A stretch of 64,000 nucleotides of DNA from Abelmoschus esculentus. Its lineage: Eukaryota > Streptophyta > Magnoliopsida > Malvales > Malvaceae. The stretch's first letter is position 1; each line of letters starts with the position of its first letter. The DNA lies in assembly GCA_035048815.1 (NCBI GenBank), contig JAUCBN010000003.1, positions 24,474,001-24,538,000 on the forward strand. Reading direction: 5' to 3'. This document shows positions 11,855 to 24,185 of this stretch, piece by piece. The position numbers and the translations under genes are program-made. The notes under the pieces were generated by a model. It had not been told where the DNA came from. It searched no databases and saw only the letters and a list, made by a program, of their open reading frames with translations.

Positions 11855-12644
11855 TTATCGTCTCGAAGATCCAAATATTTGATCAAGAAGGATGACCAGA
11901 GCCATGGCGAAGTCCGTCCTGAAATGACCCGGCTGAACGACAAGACGGAAGATATCGGTTCCGTAGGCAACTCCTTTAACACCTTCTTTTTTCTTTATCT
12001 CTGCTGCTAATTTCTTATTACCGTCGTATACGGAACACGACCGCTGCAAATATAACCCTTTGATCTCGTAAACGACGTTGTTGTTCCTATTGGTGGCGCT
12101 GTTGTCACTGGAGATAACGTTGGCCAAGCTGCTTTTGTTAAGGATGTTCATTGATTTCCTAACACAAAGCCGGGGATTCACAGAGGTTTCTCCCTCGTAA
12201 ACCAACCAGCAATCTCCCAGGCTCAGTTTCTGACAAAACAAACGTCGAAACATCAGCATCACTGGATCGGAAACATTAGCCGAATATGTCTAAACAAATG
12301 TAAGAAAAAAAGAGTGAATGTTATGTCGGAAAAGGTACCTTTCGGCGTATGGTGAGGAGAGGTTTGCCAGTGGCATCCATGAGAAGGATCTCTCCCTTGT
12401 GTCCGTCCATGTAATTATCTACCCTGAACACCAAATTACCTTTACTATCAAACACCGTGAAGCCATTGCAGTTGAACAGCAAGGATTTTTTCCAGACTGT
12501 TAGAATCGCCTCCTCCGTAGTATCGGACTCGGGTATCTGTAAGAGCTTAGGCGGTGTGCTCTTGGAACTAGCATTGGGGTAAACCCTTGTCATTCTCGTA
12601 AACATTTCCAGGCTTTTAACACTAGTTCGGAACCAAGATCTCAT
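11855..12644 (-). CDS. LURP-one-related (LOR) protein, two exons
   Basis: Exon 1 is 12644-12339 from a real ATG, the intron is 12338-12230 (GT..AG) and exon 2 is 12229-11855. The splice is between codons and gives about 226 residues, the usual size of the LOR (Tubby C-terminal-like, DUF567) family. Family traits are visible: LTVWKKSLLFNCNGFTVFDS, then LVFRVDNY and KGEILLMDATGKPLLTIRRK at the end of exon 1, LSLGDCWLVYEGE at the start of exon 2, and a hydrophobic C-terminus (ALVILLDQIFG) matching the buried helix of the Tubby-like barrel. The founding member LURP1 is needed for basal defence against an oomycete in Arabidopsis; the biochemical role of most LOR proteins is unknown. The gene looks intact. 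Which LOR paralogue it is cannot be said from sequence alone. Confidence 0.88.
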
Positions 12645-12750
12645 TCCAAATCAAGACTAAATCTCAACAACTCAAGATAATTATAACAGAGAGAAACTTT
12701 GTAGGTAGCGTTGACCTTGGTTTGAGTGGAAGAGTTCCGTAGATGGAGAG

Positions 12751-12760
12751 TATTTTATAA
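12751..12760 (-). promoter_or_regulatory. TATA box of the LOR gene
   Basis: On the minus strand the sequence reads TTATAAAATA, about 107 bases upstream of the LOR start codon, a sensible place for a plant TATA box with a 5' leader of about 75 bases. No other core element was identified. Confidence 0.5.
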
Positions 12761-12904
12761 AGGGAAAAAAGTAGAATACGGGAGGTACAGAAGTTTAACT
12801 AGTGCCCCACTGGTAAACGACGTGAAACTAGCACTTCATGGGATGGAATATGTAAGTGAAGGGAAAGCAAAGGGAAAGGGATGAATCGAATTGGATGATA
12901 CGTA

Positions 12905-13140
12905 GAAATTGTTTGTCTTTTTTTTTTTTATGTTTTTTTTTTTCTGTTTTAAATAAAAGAATTTAAGATATAGGGTTTAAAGTTAAATATTATAGTTAAA
13001 GTTTAGGGAATTAGAGATAAGATGTATTCTTTAAGGGTAGGGTTTAGGATATAGAAAATAAGGGTTAGAGTTTAAAATTTATTTTTTTAAAATTTTCAAC
13101 AAAAATTATGGAATGAAATACGATAAAAAAGACATAATTT
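12905..13140. repeat. TTTAGGG-like repeat with short inverted ends
   Basis: A core (about 12970-13080) repeats TAGGGTTTAA, GTTTAGGGAATTAG and GGTAGGGTTTAGGATATAG. The left end has TTTGTCTTTTTTT and the right end AAAAAAGACATAA, which pair. The core is clearly related to 48090-48175, with GGAATTAG, TTTAGGAT.TAGAAAAT.AGGG and GAGTTTA.AATT in the same order, so this is a dispersed family. Confidence 0.5.
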
Positions 13141-13329
13141 TTATTCATGCAAATGAGTCATCGATGCATCTTCGACAGAAATATATAATTAATAAAACTT
13201 AGACCAGCAGATGAAATTAAGTAATCATTGATTTAAACTATGATATTATAAAAGAGGAAAATTAATTTAGGTTAATTGTCCTTATAATGGGTTACAAAAT
13301 TTAAATAGAATTCTCCGATTTTTTTTTTA

Positions 13330-13575
13330 TGTTTTTAATTATATGTATATGTTTAATAGGTTAGATTCTATGTTATTTACAATATATTAGTATCACATAC
13401 ACATGACAAGTTATCATTATTAAATTTTTAACGGTTCAGTTATCATGTTAGTTAGAAAATGAGTTATTTGTTTAAAAGACATAAGTTAAGGGCTAAATTT
13501 ATCCCCAAAAAAGATTAAGGGCCAAAATGACAAAAATTATAAACGTTAAGGGTGAAGACTATCTTTATGCCTAAT
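13330..13575. mobile_element. Single arm of the GGCATAAAGATA foldback family
   Basis: This segment shares, in order, TTAAATTTTTAACGG, TCATGTTAGTTAGAAAATGA, GGGCTAAATTTATCCC, AATTATAAACGTTAAGGG and CTATCTTTATGCC with the right arm of the element at 16528-17448 and with 51255-51545. Only one arm is evident, so it is either truncated or a solo arm. Confidence 0.5.
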
Positions 13576-13959
13576 ATTAATTTTATATAACTATTATTTT
13601 ATTTATAGTATAAATTCTATATTATCTAAATTTATTTTTTATTTTTAAAATATACTTAAACTATAGTATAATTATTTTATAATGTATTAAATTTAAATTT
13701 TTAATATTTTTAATTAATTTATAATTTTTGTAATTTAGTCTTTATAACTTACAAGTTAATTTATTTGAATTGATTATTACTGATTTTTCTAATTTACTTT
13801 AATATTTCTAATTTTTAATTTTTGTAATTGAGTCCTTACAAGTTAATGTTGATTTTTTTAAAATTTCAAAATTTAATCTTTAACTTTATTTTTTTAATAT
13901 TTATTCGTTTTTTACGTATTTATACAAAATCAAAATTAATAATTTAAATTTTTATGAAT

Positions 13960-14262
13960 ATAAATTCAAAATTAATTCGACCGAAAACAAAATCGACTTG
14001 AAATGAACCCGACTTGAAATGCAACCGAACTGAAATGAATCCGACTTGAAATCTACTCAACTTGAAATGAAACTATCAATTATCCGATTTGGATCCGAAC
14101 CGTTTGAACTCGACCTGAAATAGACCCGACCTGAAATAGACCTGCACCCGACCTAAATCGAGTCAAAACATCAAATCTACCTGAAATGACCTGTATTCGA
14201 TATTTCCTAATCTGACAGTACTCGACCTGAAACTCATCCGAGTAACTATTTTTACATCCCTA
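13960..14262. repeat. Degenerate 15-16 bp repeat CGACTTGAAATGAACC
   Basis: Variants of CGACTTGAAATGAACC, CGACCTGAAATAGACC and TGAAACTCATCCGA repeat about fifteen times. The block ends in TTTTTACATCCCTA, directly before the next repeat (AGGGGTGAGTATT), so two repeat units may share a hAT-like end. No coding potential. Confidence 0.55.
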
Positions 14263-14263
14263 A

Positions 14264-14785
14264 TAGGGGTGAGTATTCTATCGAGTCGAGTTAAAAATTT
14301 CTGAGTTATTCGAGTTGGCGAGTCATATTTTATAACTCAAACTTTATTTGAATTTTTTTTTCTGTTGTAATCAAATTTAAGAAATTCGAGTCGAGTTATT
14401 AAATTCCTATAAATATTTAATTATAATTATTTATCTTGTTATAGTATGATTTGATTCGAATTTAAACGATCTTTTCTAATCATATAAGATATGCATATAT
14501 ATTTTTTATATGTAGTAATATTTTTATATATTAATTTTTATATCATTAAAAAATAAGAGGCTCGTCTCAAACTTAAAAATTAATCCTTTAATTATTAAAA
14601 TTTTAAGTTATTCGAGTTATTCAAATTTCCATTTTACAACTCAAACTTTCTATGAATTTTTTTAAATCGAATCGAGTTTATAAAATTTTAAATTGAATCA
14701 GAACAAATTAAATATTTTTATCTTGAATCAAATTATTTAATTTTTTTAAATCGAGTTAAGTCAAATTTTACTCATCCTCACGTTG
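14264..14785. mobile_element. Possible non-autonomous DNA transposon with TCGAGTT words
   Basis: The left end AGGGGTGAGTATT and the right end TTTTACTCATCCTCA are imperfect inverted repeats. The inside is dense in GAGTTATTCGAGTT, ATCGAGTC and their complements around an AT-rich centre. It encodes nothing. Similar to 8091-8880. Confidence 0.45.
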
Positions 14786-16520
14786 GATGGTTATTTGTGT
14801 GTTTTGTAGTATTAAAATAAGGCTGAGGGATCCTATGCGGTGAGGGAGATGGACACTTGTCCTATCAACGAGGCTTCTGGGTAGATATTTTTCTAAATTG
14901 ACTTTGTCTTCCGGTAGGTGATTTTTCTGTATGATTAATTTATTTATTATTATAAATAAACTTTAATAATAATACCAATATTTTGATTGGAATAGGAAGG
15001 GTAGGGCTAGCGCGGTACCCATGAGCAGAAATCATCAGTTTTTAATCGTGCTTTTTCAGTATCTCTTGTTAAAAATATTTTAAGTTTTAAATTTAAACTT
15101 AATTTTTTATATTTTAAATTTAAATTTTATACTCTAAAAAATATACTTTATTTTATATTTTTTAAATTTTAATTATTATTTTTAACCTTAAATTCTACAC
15201 CTATTAATTTAAAATAAAATATTAATAAAAACATACTTAAAAATAAACGGTTTTTTCCCGCACCCTTCTTTCCCCGGAATCCCATATTATATTTTTATAA
15301 TAGAAATATTCTACAACGGACGTCAAAGGAAGCTAGCAGTTGTTGAAGCTTAAGAAGTTTTTTCAAGGTTAAGATAAAACTGTTGAAAAATGATAAACTG
15401 AATTGAAAACTGGAAGTTTAAATTGATAAAAATATATTTTTATTAAAAAAAAATAGAGAACGATACCCTAAACCTTTATATAAATCCATCTCCACAGAAG
15501 TTAAACATTGCTCATTACACTTTCTAATTCTTCCTGATGAAAAGATAAAACTTTATTGTTAAACACAAATCCCAACATGTTAGATCATAATATTAAGCTT
15601 GTTAAAAAATTATAACCGGAAGACACTCGCATATTTTGAAGTAGAAGTTTGGAAAGTAGAAACTCCCTTTTAACAAAGTTATTTTATTCCACCTTTATTT
15701 GGCAGGATCAGTTCACCTAACAGGGTGTAAGCTTTTACATCAGTAATTATAAACAAAGCTTACGTTTTTCGTATTTTTGGGTGATCTATGGATCTCTCTC
15801 ACTTATGTATTTAAATATGAGTATAAAGTAATATATTTATAATTTATGATAAAATTATTTAACGAAAGAAGGGATTATTATTAAGTGTCTTATTAAAAAT
15901 CTCTCTTTAACCTAAATAAAAAATATAATAATAAAAAATATATTTAAATATTTGATACATAAAATTCATTAACAAAAATCACGAGCTAAACTCGATCGAA
16001 AAATAAAAAAAATAAAAAATTAAACACTGGTTAAAAATTCAACGGGTATCCATCTGCTTGCAACAGAGGAATGATCCCATATGGAGGGACATGATATTGA
16101 ACACCATCTATTACTCATTGACTAAACTACTCAGATAAATTTATTTGTCACTTTATTATCACCACGTGGAAGATATTAAAAAACAATCTCCTAATACCAA
16201 TTACATATATCATGAATGTGTACGAAAAGAGAGCGAGTTTTATCTCTATTCTTTTTAAATAAACCAAAGAACATTTTAACTATTGATTTTAATTACCAAC
16301 CACCTATATCCACTACACTAAACAAGATCTATACTAAGATGAATGCCCCAAAACTTAGCTTCAACTAAAGATTAATTTTGTGAACGAATTAGAAAAAGCA
16401 TTTGAAATGTGTTTTATTTTAAATAAAATAAAAATAGTCAAAATTTCAATCGTGGCTTGTTAAAGACATTGCCAACCGTTAGTCTTCATGTATATATATA
16501 ACTCAATGTTATATAATATA
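14786..16520. other. Intergenic DNA, no gene recognised
   Basis: Mixed AT-rich sequence with a few less AT-rich patches (14820-14930, 15000-15060, 16040-16110). I found no long open frame, recognised protein or clear repeat unit. Confidence 0.45.
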
Positions 16521-16527
16521 AAATTTT

Positions 16528-17448
16528 GGCATAAATATAATTTTAATTTTTAATATTTAAATTTTTATTATTTTATTATTTATTTTTTAGATAAATTTAG
16601 TCTTTAATCTATATTTTTAATGAATATCTTATTTTTTTTAACTAATATAATGACTAGGCCGTTAAAAATTTAACGATGGTAACATATGATAATATATTTT
16701 AAATGACATGACATCTAAGCTATCAATACATATACGTGGAATATAATTTTATTATAATATAGGATATAAAATAATTAAAATTCAAATAAAATATTAAAAA
16801 TTAATTAAATCTAAAACAAAAGGATACTAGAAATTCTCAAACCTAACTATAGTAGAATCAAAATCCTATCTAAAAAATATGAACACATTCTGAAAAGGAA
16901 GAATTTTATAAAGATTTCTATCGATAAATCAAAGGTAAGAGATTTTAATATGTATCAACTGAGTTTTTGGTTATTTTAGTTTAAAATTTAAATTGAAAGT
17001 TTGGGGTTTTGATTTATAGTTTAAGATTTAAATTTAAATTTAAAAGTAGTAAAATTTAGATTTTGAGTTTTAATTAAATCTAAGAAAAATCAAAATTATT
17101 AAAAAACAGAATAGTAAATTTTTTAAGGTTTAATAGCCAAAATATTTTAGATTTAATTATTTTTTAATATTTTATTTGAATTTTAATTATTTTATATTTT
17201 ATAATAAAATAAAATTATATTCCATATGTATGTATTTGATAGGTTAGATATCATATCATTTAAAATATATTATTATATATTTACTATAGGTCATTATCAT
17301 TAAATTTTTAACGGCGCGGTCATCATGATAATTAAAAAATAAGATATTTGTCAAAAAGATTTAGGTTAAAGGCTAAATTTATCCCAAAATAAAGAATGAG
17401 GGTCAAAATTATAAAAATTATAAACATTGTTAAATTTATCTTCATGCC
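16528..17448. mobile_element. 921-bp foldback element with long inverted arms
   Basis: Left arm (about 16528-16825) and right arm (about 17130-17448) are inverted copies of each other over about 300 bases; shared words include GCCGTTAAAAATTTAA, ATATATTTTAAATGA, TGGAATATAATTTTAT and TAATTAAAATTCAAATAAAA. Ends are GGCAT...ATGCC. The 9 bases before (TAAAATTTT) and after (TTAAATTTT) agree at 8 positions, which would suit a Mutator-type 9-bp target duplication. The middle is TTTAAATTTAGGTTT-rich and not coding. Two relatives lie in this window (13330-13575 and 51255-51545). Confidence 0.65.
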
Positions 17449-17539
17449 TTAAATTTTTTAAGTTTTATATGTTTTTTCGATTGTTGAATAATTGAAACGG
17501 GTAACTTAAATTTAGACCCATTTTTAAGATTTTAGTGTC

Positions 17540-17945
17540 CTAAAGGTGAACTTAAAAATTAGGCACCTTTTAATAAATATTGAAAAAAATAAATTTAAAA
17601 GTAAGTTCTTAATAACAATTATTGAAAAAATCTCTAATAATAAGAATCAAAAAACTAAATTTTAAGAGTATATCCCTAATATCAAACATTGAAAAAATTT
17701 ATTTGCCTATTAACAATTATTGGAAAAAAAATTGAACTCTTAATAGTATATCCCTAATAAAAAATATTTAAAAATTATTGGACCCTTAATTACAAGTATT
17801 AGAGAATTAAACCTCTAGTAACATGTATTTAGAAAAACTGAACTTCTAATAACAAACATTAAAAAAATAAGAGTATATTCTTATATCAGATATTGAGAAA
17901 AATTGATTTTTTAGTAACAATTAACAAGTGTTATAAAATTTTGGA
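17540..17945. repeat. Degenerate tandem repeat, period about 40 bp
   Basis: The motif 'GAACTCTTAATAACAAATATTGAAAAAA' recurs about ten times with drift, for example ATATTGAAAAAAATAA, TATTGAAAAAATCTC, ATTGGAAAAAAAATTG and TATTGAGAAAAATTG. The spacing is roughly 35-50 bases. It abuts the left end of the solo LTR. Confidence 0.5.
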
Positions 17946-17955
17946 CCTTAATAGT

Positions 17956-20883
17956 TGTAATCACTAATTTTAGCCGGGATTTTAAACCGGGTTTATTTTT
18001 AACTTTAATTTCGAATAATGGGCTTTAATTTTATTCATCGTTATAAAAATTCAAAATTCCAAAAAATATTACATATCTATTTTTATTTTCTTAAAGTTTT
18101 TATTATATCATTGTTATACTTTTAAATTTTGTTATTCTAACCATTAACTAAAAATCTAAAAAAATATATTTGTATAAATATGTTGTTACATTTAATTCGT
18201 TATTAAAATTCAAATAAAAAAGAAGTTATTGTGAAAACATTTATTTTCTATTAACATCATCCTAAAAAAAATTCAAAAACATGATATATATATATATATA
18301 TATATTATTTTCTTACATTATTATTTATTTTCGCACATATATTTTATCTTTCTTTTTATTTTCATTTTTTTCTTAGTATTTTTGTTATTATTTTTTTTGT
18401 TATTAGTATTACTATTATTAGTTTATTTACTTTTATATATAAGATTATAAATAATAAACTCATAACTAAATATAACCCAAACTTCATAATAAAATGAGCC
18501 CAAATTTTATTAATACAATCCAAATATTAATTACATAGTCCACTAATTTAATTACAGGACCCGTCTTTTAAGTCCGAATCCGGATACATGACATGAAACC
18601 CTAATCAACTTCTCTTTTTATCCCATGCGCAGCCCATCTCCATCCGTTCGATCAAATTATGATCCAACGGCTCAGATCGAAGTAGGAGAAGTCTCTAGAT
18701 CATCACGCGTCGACGCGTCGACCCTTCAGCTACTTCACGTGCGCGCGACACCGTTCGGATGACAGAATTGACTCCTCGAATTCCATATCCAACCATTGAT
18801 CTCCCCGCCGTCCGATGAGCTACGATCGCCTCTCCGATGTTGGTCCCCCTTTTTCGGTTTCTCCTCCAATTGCCACATGCACAAAATGACAATCAATACA
18901 TCAGAATGGTACAAGAAATTACAACCAAAACGTTCAGAATTTTCAGAAGAGATGTTGGGCAAATAATCGACAAACTTCAAAGGATTTCAGAGCGCAAATC
19001 GACCGAATATCAGAACTGTGCAACACCAATATCATCAGATAATTCAGGAGCGAAAAAAAAACAAGAAATGCCAGTGAACCAATAGGGATTTTAGGTTTCA
19101 TTTTCCCTTTTAATTTTTCATGTATTTCCGATCGGTTATAAAAGTAAACCGAATCAATCTTTGTAAGGGTTCCCCCATACACTTTTGAATCGAATACAAA
19201 GCTTTTTTTGAGGTAATTACCCCTGTTTCTTTTGATTGCATAAAAAGGGAGAAATGTCAGACCCTTTTCTTTTTTCTTCCTTCGAACTAAGAAGGGAATG
19301 GTGCTTTGGTGTTTTTGATTAGGTTTTTGGATTTAAGAAGAAATAATAGTTGTTTTTGGTTTTTGATTTCGAAAAGGAATCGTTTTGAAAGGTTTTGGTT
19401 TCGCTGGCCAACGTTAATGGTGGCCGAAACCTGTGTTTGACGACGGAATATGCGGCGACTTCTGGGTTGATCCAAGAACAGGATGAATGTTCATCCCTTG
19501 TTTTTATTTTTGGTTTGAAGCTTACAGAGGAAAAGGGAGGGGCTGATTTTTCGGTGTAAAACAAATGAAAAGAGGAGCTTGTTTTATTTTAATTATGTTT
19601 TATACTCAAGCCCTTAAACAAAATGGATTTTTCACAATCGTTAAGGGCCTCCGTGTTTTGGTTATTACATCCAAGGTCCTCTCTTTTTTATTTTGTATTT
19701 TAATTTCGTCCCTTTTTAGACCATAACCGTTATTTTAAAGATGGTATATTTTATTTTTGATCCCTCCATGTCTGGAGGATTACTTTCAGATCCTTCCTTG
19801 CTTTAAAATAGTATTGTGAGGTTTGAATATTCTGCTCTCTTTTTAATCTGGTCATTTATAGCATTGATTTTGTTTAATTACTCATTTATTTATTTATTGC
19901 CATTCAATCCTTTTATTTATTTATATTGTTGCTTTCATTCATGTTCATTTTTGTAAATATTATTTGTATTCCTTGGCCTTGCATATTTTATTTTGTCATG
20001 TCTTTATTTTTGCCATGCATGCTTTCATATATTTGTACATTTTGTTGTATTATTTATTTTGCATATTATATACACATGTTTACATATTAGCATTTTATTT
20101 AATTAGGTATACTTGTATATATGCATGTGCATTGTTTATTTATTTGTTATATATTATCATTTATTTATTTTATTATGTTTTTTATGCTATGCATGTTTCA
20201 TTTATGCATTATTTTTTTTTACTTTTGTTTATATATATTTTGTCGATATCGTTCACATTGTTTTTGCTCAATTTCACACCACTCCATTAATTAATGAGCC
20301 TAATTTCAAACGTCTTTATTCGGTCGTAACGGGCCCATGTTCTGACGTATTGGTCGCGGTGTATGCATTGCCTTCGAATAAAGACACGGTAAAATTAAAA
20401 TTGAATTCGAATATTTAAACAAACATCAATTTAAATGCCATTTTAAATCGTAAAATCCTAAATTAATTAAGCGGTTAATTTGATAAAGGTGTCAATTTTG
20501 GGTAATTTTAAACGCTAACCCCGTTTTTAATCGTAACCAACTCTCGAACCCATTTTTTTAAAGAATCTCTGGTTTCCCGGTATCAGGTCTACCAAAAGTT
20601 ACTAGTGGCGACTCCACCTTTTTTAAATCTTTTTCAAACCAACCCCTTTTTTTAAAACAATTTTTTAAAATCTATTTTCTCCTTTTAAAATACTTTCCCA
20701 AATTTCTAAATCCCTAGTTTTTAAAATTTCCTTTTTAAGATAAATTTCTAATTTTAATTTTAAACCCTAGATTTTTGAAACTCCCTTTTTTAAGACATAA
20801 TCTCCAATTTTTCATCTTTTCAAAATTAGCACCCTTTACCTACATTTAATTAATTTTATTGTTTTTTTTAAAGGATCGCTACA
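17956..20883 (+). mobile_element. Solo LTR (about 2.9 kb), Tat/Ogre-like, relative of the gag-only elements
   Basis: The block starts TGTAATCACTAATTTT and ends GGATCGCTACA, the same ends as the LTRs of the gag-only elements at 29644-45410 (TGTAATCACTC and CATCGCTACA). The flanks ATAGT (17951-17955) and ATATT (20884-20888) match at 4 of 5 bases, a decayed target duplication. About 280 bases before the end lies GTGGCGACTCCACC, the same internal primer-site-like core as in the other LTRs. A less AT-rich central part (18560-19560) contains CAACGGCTCAGATCGA, and TTATAAAAG at about 19136 is a candidate promoter. No internal gag or pol is present, so this is a single LTR left by recombination. Open frames within it, including the T-rich ones near 20000-20290, are accidental. 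Confidence 0.65.
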
Positions 20884-21234
20884 ATATTAAATATTAAAAA
20901 TAATTTAACTTTTAATGAAAACATTAAATTAACTCATATAACTTAATTTTATCTTTGTATATGAATTTAGTAGGTGGTATAAAATTATTTTTAATTTTTT
21001 TAGACGATTTTTAACGGTTATGTTAGATAGGTTACTGATAAACACAATTAGCGGTTCCAGCTAACCACCAATTCCACATAAAAAAAAGGAGAAACACAAG
21101 CAGCGTGTTACTCACAAAATATTGTAATAAACAGGGTTTAACCAAAGTTACAAAGAACAAAGCATTCACCTCCATTAATTTGTCATCTAGTTGTGTCTTA
21201 ATTTTTAAGAAAAATTTATTTTGACAATTTAAGT

Positions 21235-21945
21235 TAATTATTACAAGAAATTGACAATATTATAATAAAATTATTTATTATTAAAAATATTAAATTTATC
21301 ATAATATATTTATTTTAACAATTTTTGTTTGTGAGAACAACTCCGTCATGTAAAGTATATTGTGACAAAAATGTGTTTGTTATTAATTTATGTAATTTAT
21401 TATAACAATAAAATTTTGTTATTAATATTATCTTATTCTCACAAAATATTTATCATAAAAAAAATTAATTATTTTTTCACGAAAAATACGTTTTATCACA
21501 ATTAACGTATATTTTAATATATAATATATAATAATTTTATGACAAAAATATATATTATGATAAAAATTAATTTCTTACTTATATTATTTTATTAATAAAT
21601 ATAACTTAATGAGAAAAAATATTTATTAAAATAAAATATTTTTTTATCATAAAAATTAAGTTTTATCGTAGTTAACTTAAATTATAAAACCAAATGAAAA
21701 TAATTTTCATGATAAAAGTATATATAATAATAAATTTTATTTTATCACTAAATTTTTTTTATACAAAAATATTTATTATAAATTATTATTGTGACTAAAT
21801 AAATATTTTTCATAAATTACTTTTATGATAAATTTATATTTATTTAAAATAATATTTATCATAAATTATTTTTTTTGACTAAAATAATATTTATCATAAG
21901 TTATTTTTAAGATCAAAATAATATTTATCATACGTTAGCAACCAA
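21235..21945. repeat. Degenerate subterminal-type repeats, possible CACTA remnant
   Basis: The left end reads TTACAAGAAATTGACAAT, close to the CACTACAAGAAA end of CACTA transposons. The block then repeats words such as TTTATCATAA, TTTTATGACAAAAATAT and TCACAAAATATTTATCA in both orientations. At 21800-21940 a 33-36 base unit (ATAATATTTATCATAAATTATTTTTTTGAC) repeats three or four times. No second terminus and no transposase are seen. Confidence 0.35.
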
Positions 21946-22934
21946 AACAGAAAAGAACCTAACAACGGTTGAAGATTGCTCAAATCGACTCCTGATCGCC
22001 ATGATTGAATTTTCATTGAATGATGTATCAGGTAGAAATGTGGAACATTTATCCATTATGTTAATTGAAATTTTAAAATAAATTAGCTAAATTTATTTTT
22101 AATAATATCTAGTAATTTTATTCATTAATACTATTATAGAAATTTTATCATCTATGTATCAAATATTCATTCATTATTAATGATTTTGTATTGATCGGTA
22201 AATGCATAATTAAATTATTTCTCTAATCTAATTAATAATTTTTCGATCTATATTCCTATCATAAATTTTATATATAATTAAGAAAATATTTTGATGCACA
22301 AGTTACATACACTTTAATTTTATTAATTTTAACTTTAATTTATTTATAATCATTTTATATCTAAAAATTTTATTTATTTATTTATTTATGATTTTCTTGT
22401 TTGTTATTCATGAAAAACAAATTTAGTATAATTTTTCGCAAACGTATCTATGTATGTTTAATATTAGTGAATTTTTTTAAGTATTAGGAACATGTTTGCT
22501 TTGTGTTTACTAAGGGCGTAAGTGAACTACTTGGATTTGCAAACTATTCAATTTCAATTCGAAGAAACTCGAATTTGATTTTTAGTAATAATCAAGCTAA
22601 GCTCAAGCTATTAATCTAGTCAAATTTAAACGCATAGACCCGACTTAATCCAGTCAAGAGTCTTATCAATATTTTTGTTCGGACATATTTTAGATATTTT
22701 ATATTAATTTTCACAATACATAGTGTTCAAGACAGGTATCAAACTCCAAATATTAAATCGATTATTATTATTCGAGCTTAGCTAGCTTATATCTTTAATG
22801 TTAAGAAATATAAAAGGAATACGTACATAATTTTAAATAAACAAACATAAACATAATTTTAAATATATTAATAAATAAAAATCAAACACATAATTTTAAA
22901 TATATTAATAAATAAAAATCAAACACAAAATAGT
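21946..22934. other. AT-rich intergenic DNA
   Basis: No gene seen. TCGAATTTGA-type words occur near 22550-22680, and a 40-base AAACACATAATTTTAAATATATTAATAAATAAAAATC unit is repeated in tandem near 22843-22925. Confidence 0.45.
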
Positions 22935-24012
22935 TTAGAAGTGCAGTGCAATTTGACGGTTCAAGAATAAAAATTTGATAAAATAACCCCTAAGAACTAA
23001 CTTAAAATGCAATTTGATCTTCCCTAACGTGAGGAGCAATTGTACAAAAGCTTGTGAAAGATAAGTGCTAATGTGGCCAGGCATCGAGTAAAAGGTACGA
23101 TATAAGTCGGCTTTCGTTCGAGTGCACCACTCAAGACATTCGAGCATTGTAATAAAACCAAATTACGAGACTTTAAATAATAACAGAAGATGAGATTTGG
23201 AGTCCATATGATAACACCATCATCCGATTCAGGGATTGAAAAGCCAAAAGCTTTAATTTCGGTCTCATTGCCTTGAACAACACAGATCTCAGATGAACTA
23301 GTTGAGGATGTTTAATCAATTCCTTAAGCCTAACACAGTACACCTCAGTCCATTCACGAGTGTCAACATTGAACGCCCAGATTTGCACAGAACTTAAAGC
23401 TTCATCGATGTGTGCATACCGAATGTATTCTCCACAAGAACCAATACATCCCATTCTCTTCATCCTAATATCAACTTTGTCCACAAGTTCAAGGGAATGA
23501 AAATCGACCGGAAGATCAACGGAATGAAAATCGACATCCACGCGACTATCTCCGATTGCAAACCAAGATAGTTTGTGGGGATAACATAATATGAATATCT
23601 TCCCGTGCAAGTAAACACTTCTTTTATCTAAACCGTAGGGGCACTTATCAAATGGGCGGTTGATCCTTACGGTAAGTATTATAATCAAACAGCCCGCAGT
23701 TGGAGTTGTTGATGTATTTTACTTTGTGTTCAAACCATGTGGAATTACGTGAATAGAAAACGTCCACAGTCTCCCAAAAAGCCCCTCTCTCTTGGGGGAA
23801 ACTAATAATCTTAAACAAATCCATTTCCCTGTCTGGTTTCCAATGCCGAATCTCTACCGCAAGAGAAACAAAAGTCTGACGGTTGTTTGGACGAGGTACG
23901 AGGAGAAACTGCTTGGTATTTGGATTCCACAAAAAATACTTGTTCTGGGGGAGGGATGCAAGAATAGCATCAAACCATCTTGGGAGTCAAGCAAATGTTT
24001 CGCATTAGGACT

Positions 24013-24021
24013 AAAGTCACT
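24013..24021. repeat. Left copy of the 9-bp insertion-site repeat AAAGTCACT
   Basis: The same nine bases follow the right LTR at 28853-28861. Both are part of the F-box reading frame. Copia integrases usually duplicate 5 bp, so nine is longer than expected. Confidence 0.6.
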
Positions 24022-24178
24022 CGTAAAAAACTGAAGTTTCTTATTCATTCACATATGAGATTTACATCATCAAATACATTTATTTATATTAGGAATTAAC
24101 ATCTATAACTGCTCAAGGAAATTCTTAACCGTACTAACAAATTTTACTTTTTTGATAACGGCAAACTTAATTCTAACA
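24022..24178 (-). repeat. 3' LTR of the Copia element
   Basis: 157 bases, ending TTCTAACA on the plus strand next to CTCCCCCTC, which is the polypurine tract on the element's strand. The first base is C instead of T, so the expected TG end is lost. Confidence 0.85.
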
Positions 24179-24185
24179 CTCCCCC

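Noticed and set aside
18695..19564. Small ORFs on both strands near 18.7-19.6 kb as genes
   Set aside because: They overlap each other on both strands, resemble no protein, and lie inside the solo LTR.
19964..20418. Membrane-protein-like ORF rich in F, Y, L and I
   Set aside because: It is produced by T-rich TTTATTTATTTT low-complexity DNA inside the LTR.
20606..20618. GTGGCGACTCCACC as a primer-binding site marking the LTR end
   Set aside because: The LTRs at 29644-45410 contain the same motif internally, and the true LTR end with CGCTACA lies about 280 bases further right.
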